NCBI GenBank assembly: GCA_028699855.1
Contig: JAQVTV010000035.1
Location: 1-8,262 of the forward strand
From: Candidatus Izemoplasmatales bacterium
Lineage (GTDB): Bacteria > Bacillota_I > Bacilli_A > Izemoplasmatales > Hujiaoplasmataceae
DNA length: 8,262 nt
Direction of reading: 5' to 3'
Position numbers and translations under genes: made by a program. Below are positions 7,325-8,262 of this stretch, piece by piece (position 1 is the stretch's first letter; each line of letters starts with the position of its first letter). The notes beneath the pieces are model-generated. The model worked only from the letters and a program-made list of their open reading frames with translations, had not been told where the DNA came from and did not search any database.

Positions 7325-8259
7325 CCCAGTTTGTAGACCAACCCACACCGATCAAAACGTTGCTCGAGACCAAACGGCAGAAATCGATCATCCACAAAGC
7401 GACGAAAATCCGTTTTTTGGGCATCGAAGGCTATGATGGGTATAACATCTCGCAAGCCTTTACCCATCAACACCGGACGTACATCGCCGCGCGCGTTGAG
7501 AAACGGCAGTCGGAGTTGTCGGAGATCCGCATTTTTGAAAAAGTCGGCGACGATATCTTTGAACTCATCGATCATTGTCTGTGTTTGATGCAGGATCCGT
7601 TCGTGACATTTGGCCACGACAAGATTCTCATCGGCGGCACGCGGATTGAACTCGATGAGCAGCGACGGATATCAAATTACTACACTGAAGTTTACGGTGG
7701 AGCGACTTTGGCAGAACTGAAACCGATCTTTCGCGCACCGGATCGGATGAAGGATGTCCGAGTCATGGTAGATGATGGCATCCATCTCTTTTCACGCCCG
7801 CAAGGCGGCCAGTGTGGCCCGGGGAAGATCGGTTATCGCCATTTTTCTTCGTGTCAGGACATCTCTCCCCAATCGATCAGCGAAGCCCAGGTGCTACACG
7901 AACACTTCATCGCGACCGAATGGGGCGGAGTCAATCAAGTATTTAGGTTGAAGAATGGTTTGCTCGGCATCGTCGGCCATATTGCATTGATGAATGGCGA
8001 TCAGATCCGCCATTATTACGGCATGGTTTTCGCCTTTGATCCTCAAACCAAAAAATCGACGAAAATCAAGATCATTTGTGAACGTTCCGATTTTCCCGAT
8101 GGTCCTGCGAAGCGCAATGATTTGGTCGATGTCGTCTTCTTGGGCGGCATGAACCGTTTGCATAATGGCTATGCTGAAATCTATACGGGTCTCTCGGATT
8201 GCGAAGCGGGCTATGCTGTGATTCACGATCCCTTCCTTGAATGGGAGCAGGATCGATGA
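7321..8259 (+). CDS. DUF1861 protein, GT108-like candidate mannoside phosphorylase/transferase
   Basis: The 312-residue protein has no signal peptide or membrane segment. Its pattern matches the DUF1861 family: YNIS (41-44), RVEKRQSELSEIRIF (58-72), MQDPF (90-94), MKDVR (143-147), FSRPQGG (157-163) followed by GPGKIG (166-171), EWGGVNQVF (200-208), GIVGHIA (216-222), HYYGMVFAFDP (231-241), RSDFPDGPAKRNDL (255-268), VVFLGG (271-276) and LSDCEAG (291-297). The family is a predicted five-bladed beta-propeller; from memory, related Leishmania proteins define CAZy GT108, which make and phosphorolyse beta-1,2-mannan with mannose 1-phosphate. That link comes from recall, not from a search. Placement with a GH130 enzyme and a sugar importer fits a role in beta-mannoside metabolism. 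Exact reaction unknown; a hydrolase or a non-catalytic binding role remains possible. The ATGA overlap with the permease gene implies coupled translation. Confidence 0.85.
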   Translation: MTQFVDQPTPIKTLLETKRQKSIIHKATKIRFLGIEGYDGYNISQAFTHQHRTYIAARVEKRQSELSEIRIFEKVGDDIFELIDHCLCLMQDPFVTFGHDKILIGGTRIELDEQRRISNYYTEVYGGATLAELKPIFRAPDRMKDVRVMVDDGIHLFSRPQGGQCGPGKIGYRHFSSCQDISPQSISEAQVLHEHFIATEWGGVNQVFRLKNGLLGIVGHIALMNGDQIRHYYGMVFAFDPQTKKSTKIKIICERSDFPDGPAKRNDLVDVVFLGGMNRLHNGYAEIYTGLSDCEAGYAVIHDPFLEWEQDR

Positions 8260-8262
8260 AGC
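8256..8262 (+). CDS. Possible start of the next operon gene, cut by the window end
   Basis: ATGAAGC at 8256-8262 overlaps the DUF1861 stop (TGA 8257-8259) as ATGA, the same junction as between the second permease and DUF1861. GGGAG (8243-8247) lies 8 nt upstream as a plausible ribosome binding site. Only Met-Lys can be read, so the product is unknown. Confidence 0.45.

Larger units (their letters stand above)
1..8262 (+). other. Candidate polycistronic oligosaccharide-use operon
   Basis: All genes share one strand. Gaps and overlaps are 11 bp, 9 bp, 1-base overlap, 10 bp, 0 bp, 4-base overlap and 4-base overlap. No stretch between genes could hold a promoter, an operator or a terminator, so the promoter must lie before the window and the end beyond it, unless an internal promoter sits inside a coding sequence. 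No regulator, transporter ATPase, mannose-6-phosphate isomerase or phosphomannomutase gene is present here. Confidence 0.75.

Overview
The window is one uninterrupted, tightly packed + strand gene cluster: seven substantial genes plus the likely first codons of an eighth. It holds no RNA gene, mobile element or CRISPR array, and no visible promoter or terminator. The theme is import and intracellular processing of an oligosaccharide, most likely a beta-mannoside.

Layout. (1) 1-1262: 3' part of a gene for a large, probably exported protein with a helical, glycoside-hydrolase-like body and two C-terminal beta domains. (2) 1274-3178: a lipoprotein with a Thr/Pro-rich stalk, a BIG2 immunoglobulin-like domain and otherwise unknown beta-rich regions. 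(3) 3188-4219: a GH130-family mannoside phosphorylase or hydrolase, cytoplasmic. (4) 4219-5532: a sugar-binding lipoprotein (family 1 solute-binding protein). (5) 5543-6463 and (6) 6464-7324: two CUT1-type sugar ABC permeases. (7) 7321-8259: a DUF1861 protein, predicted beta-propeller, related to the CAZy GT108 mannosyltransferase/phosphorylases known from Leishmania. An ATG at 8256 probably opens the next gene. No gap between genes exceeds 11 bp, and several junctions overlap (TGATG, TAGATG, ATGA), so co-transcription and translational coupling are likely.

Working model (inference). The surface proteins (genes 1 and 2) bind or trim a mannose-containing glycan. The binding lipoprotein and two permeases import the oligosaccharide, using an ATPase encoded elsewhere. 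GH130, and possibly the DUF1861 protein, then split it in the cytoplasm, perhaps by phosphorolysis to mannose 1-phosphate. The unusual point is two distinct five-bladed-propeller mannoside enzyme families in one transport operon.

Organism. Lipoprotein signals with a lipobox, strong AGGAGG-type ribosome binding sites and CUT1 transporter genes without their ATPase suggest a Gram-positive-type bacterium (Bacillota or a relative such as the acholeplasma-like lineages). Tryptophan is encoded by TGG and TGA ends several genes, so the code is standard and typical mycoplasmas and spiroplasmas are excluded. Base composition looks close to even. The species cannot be named from this window.
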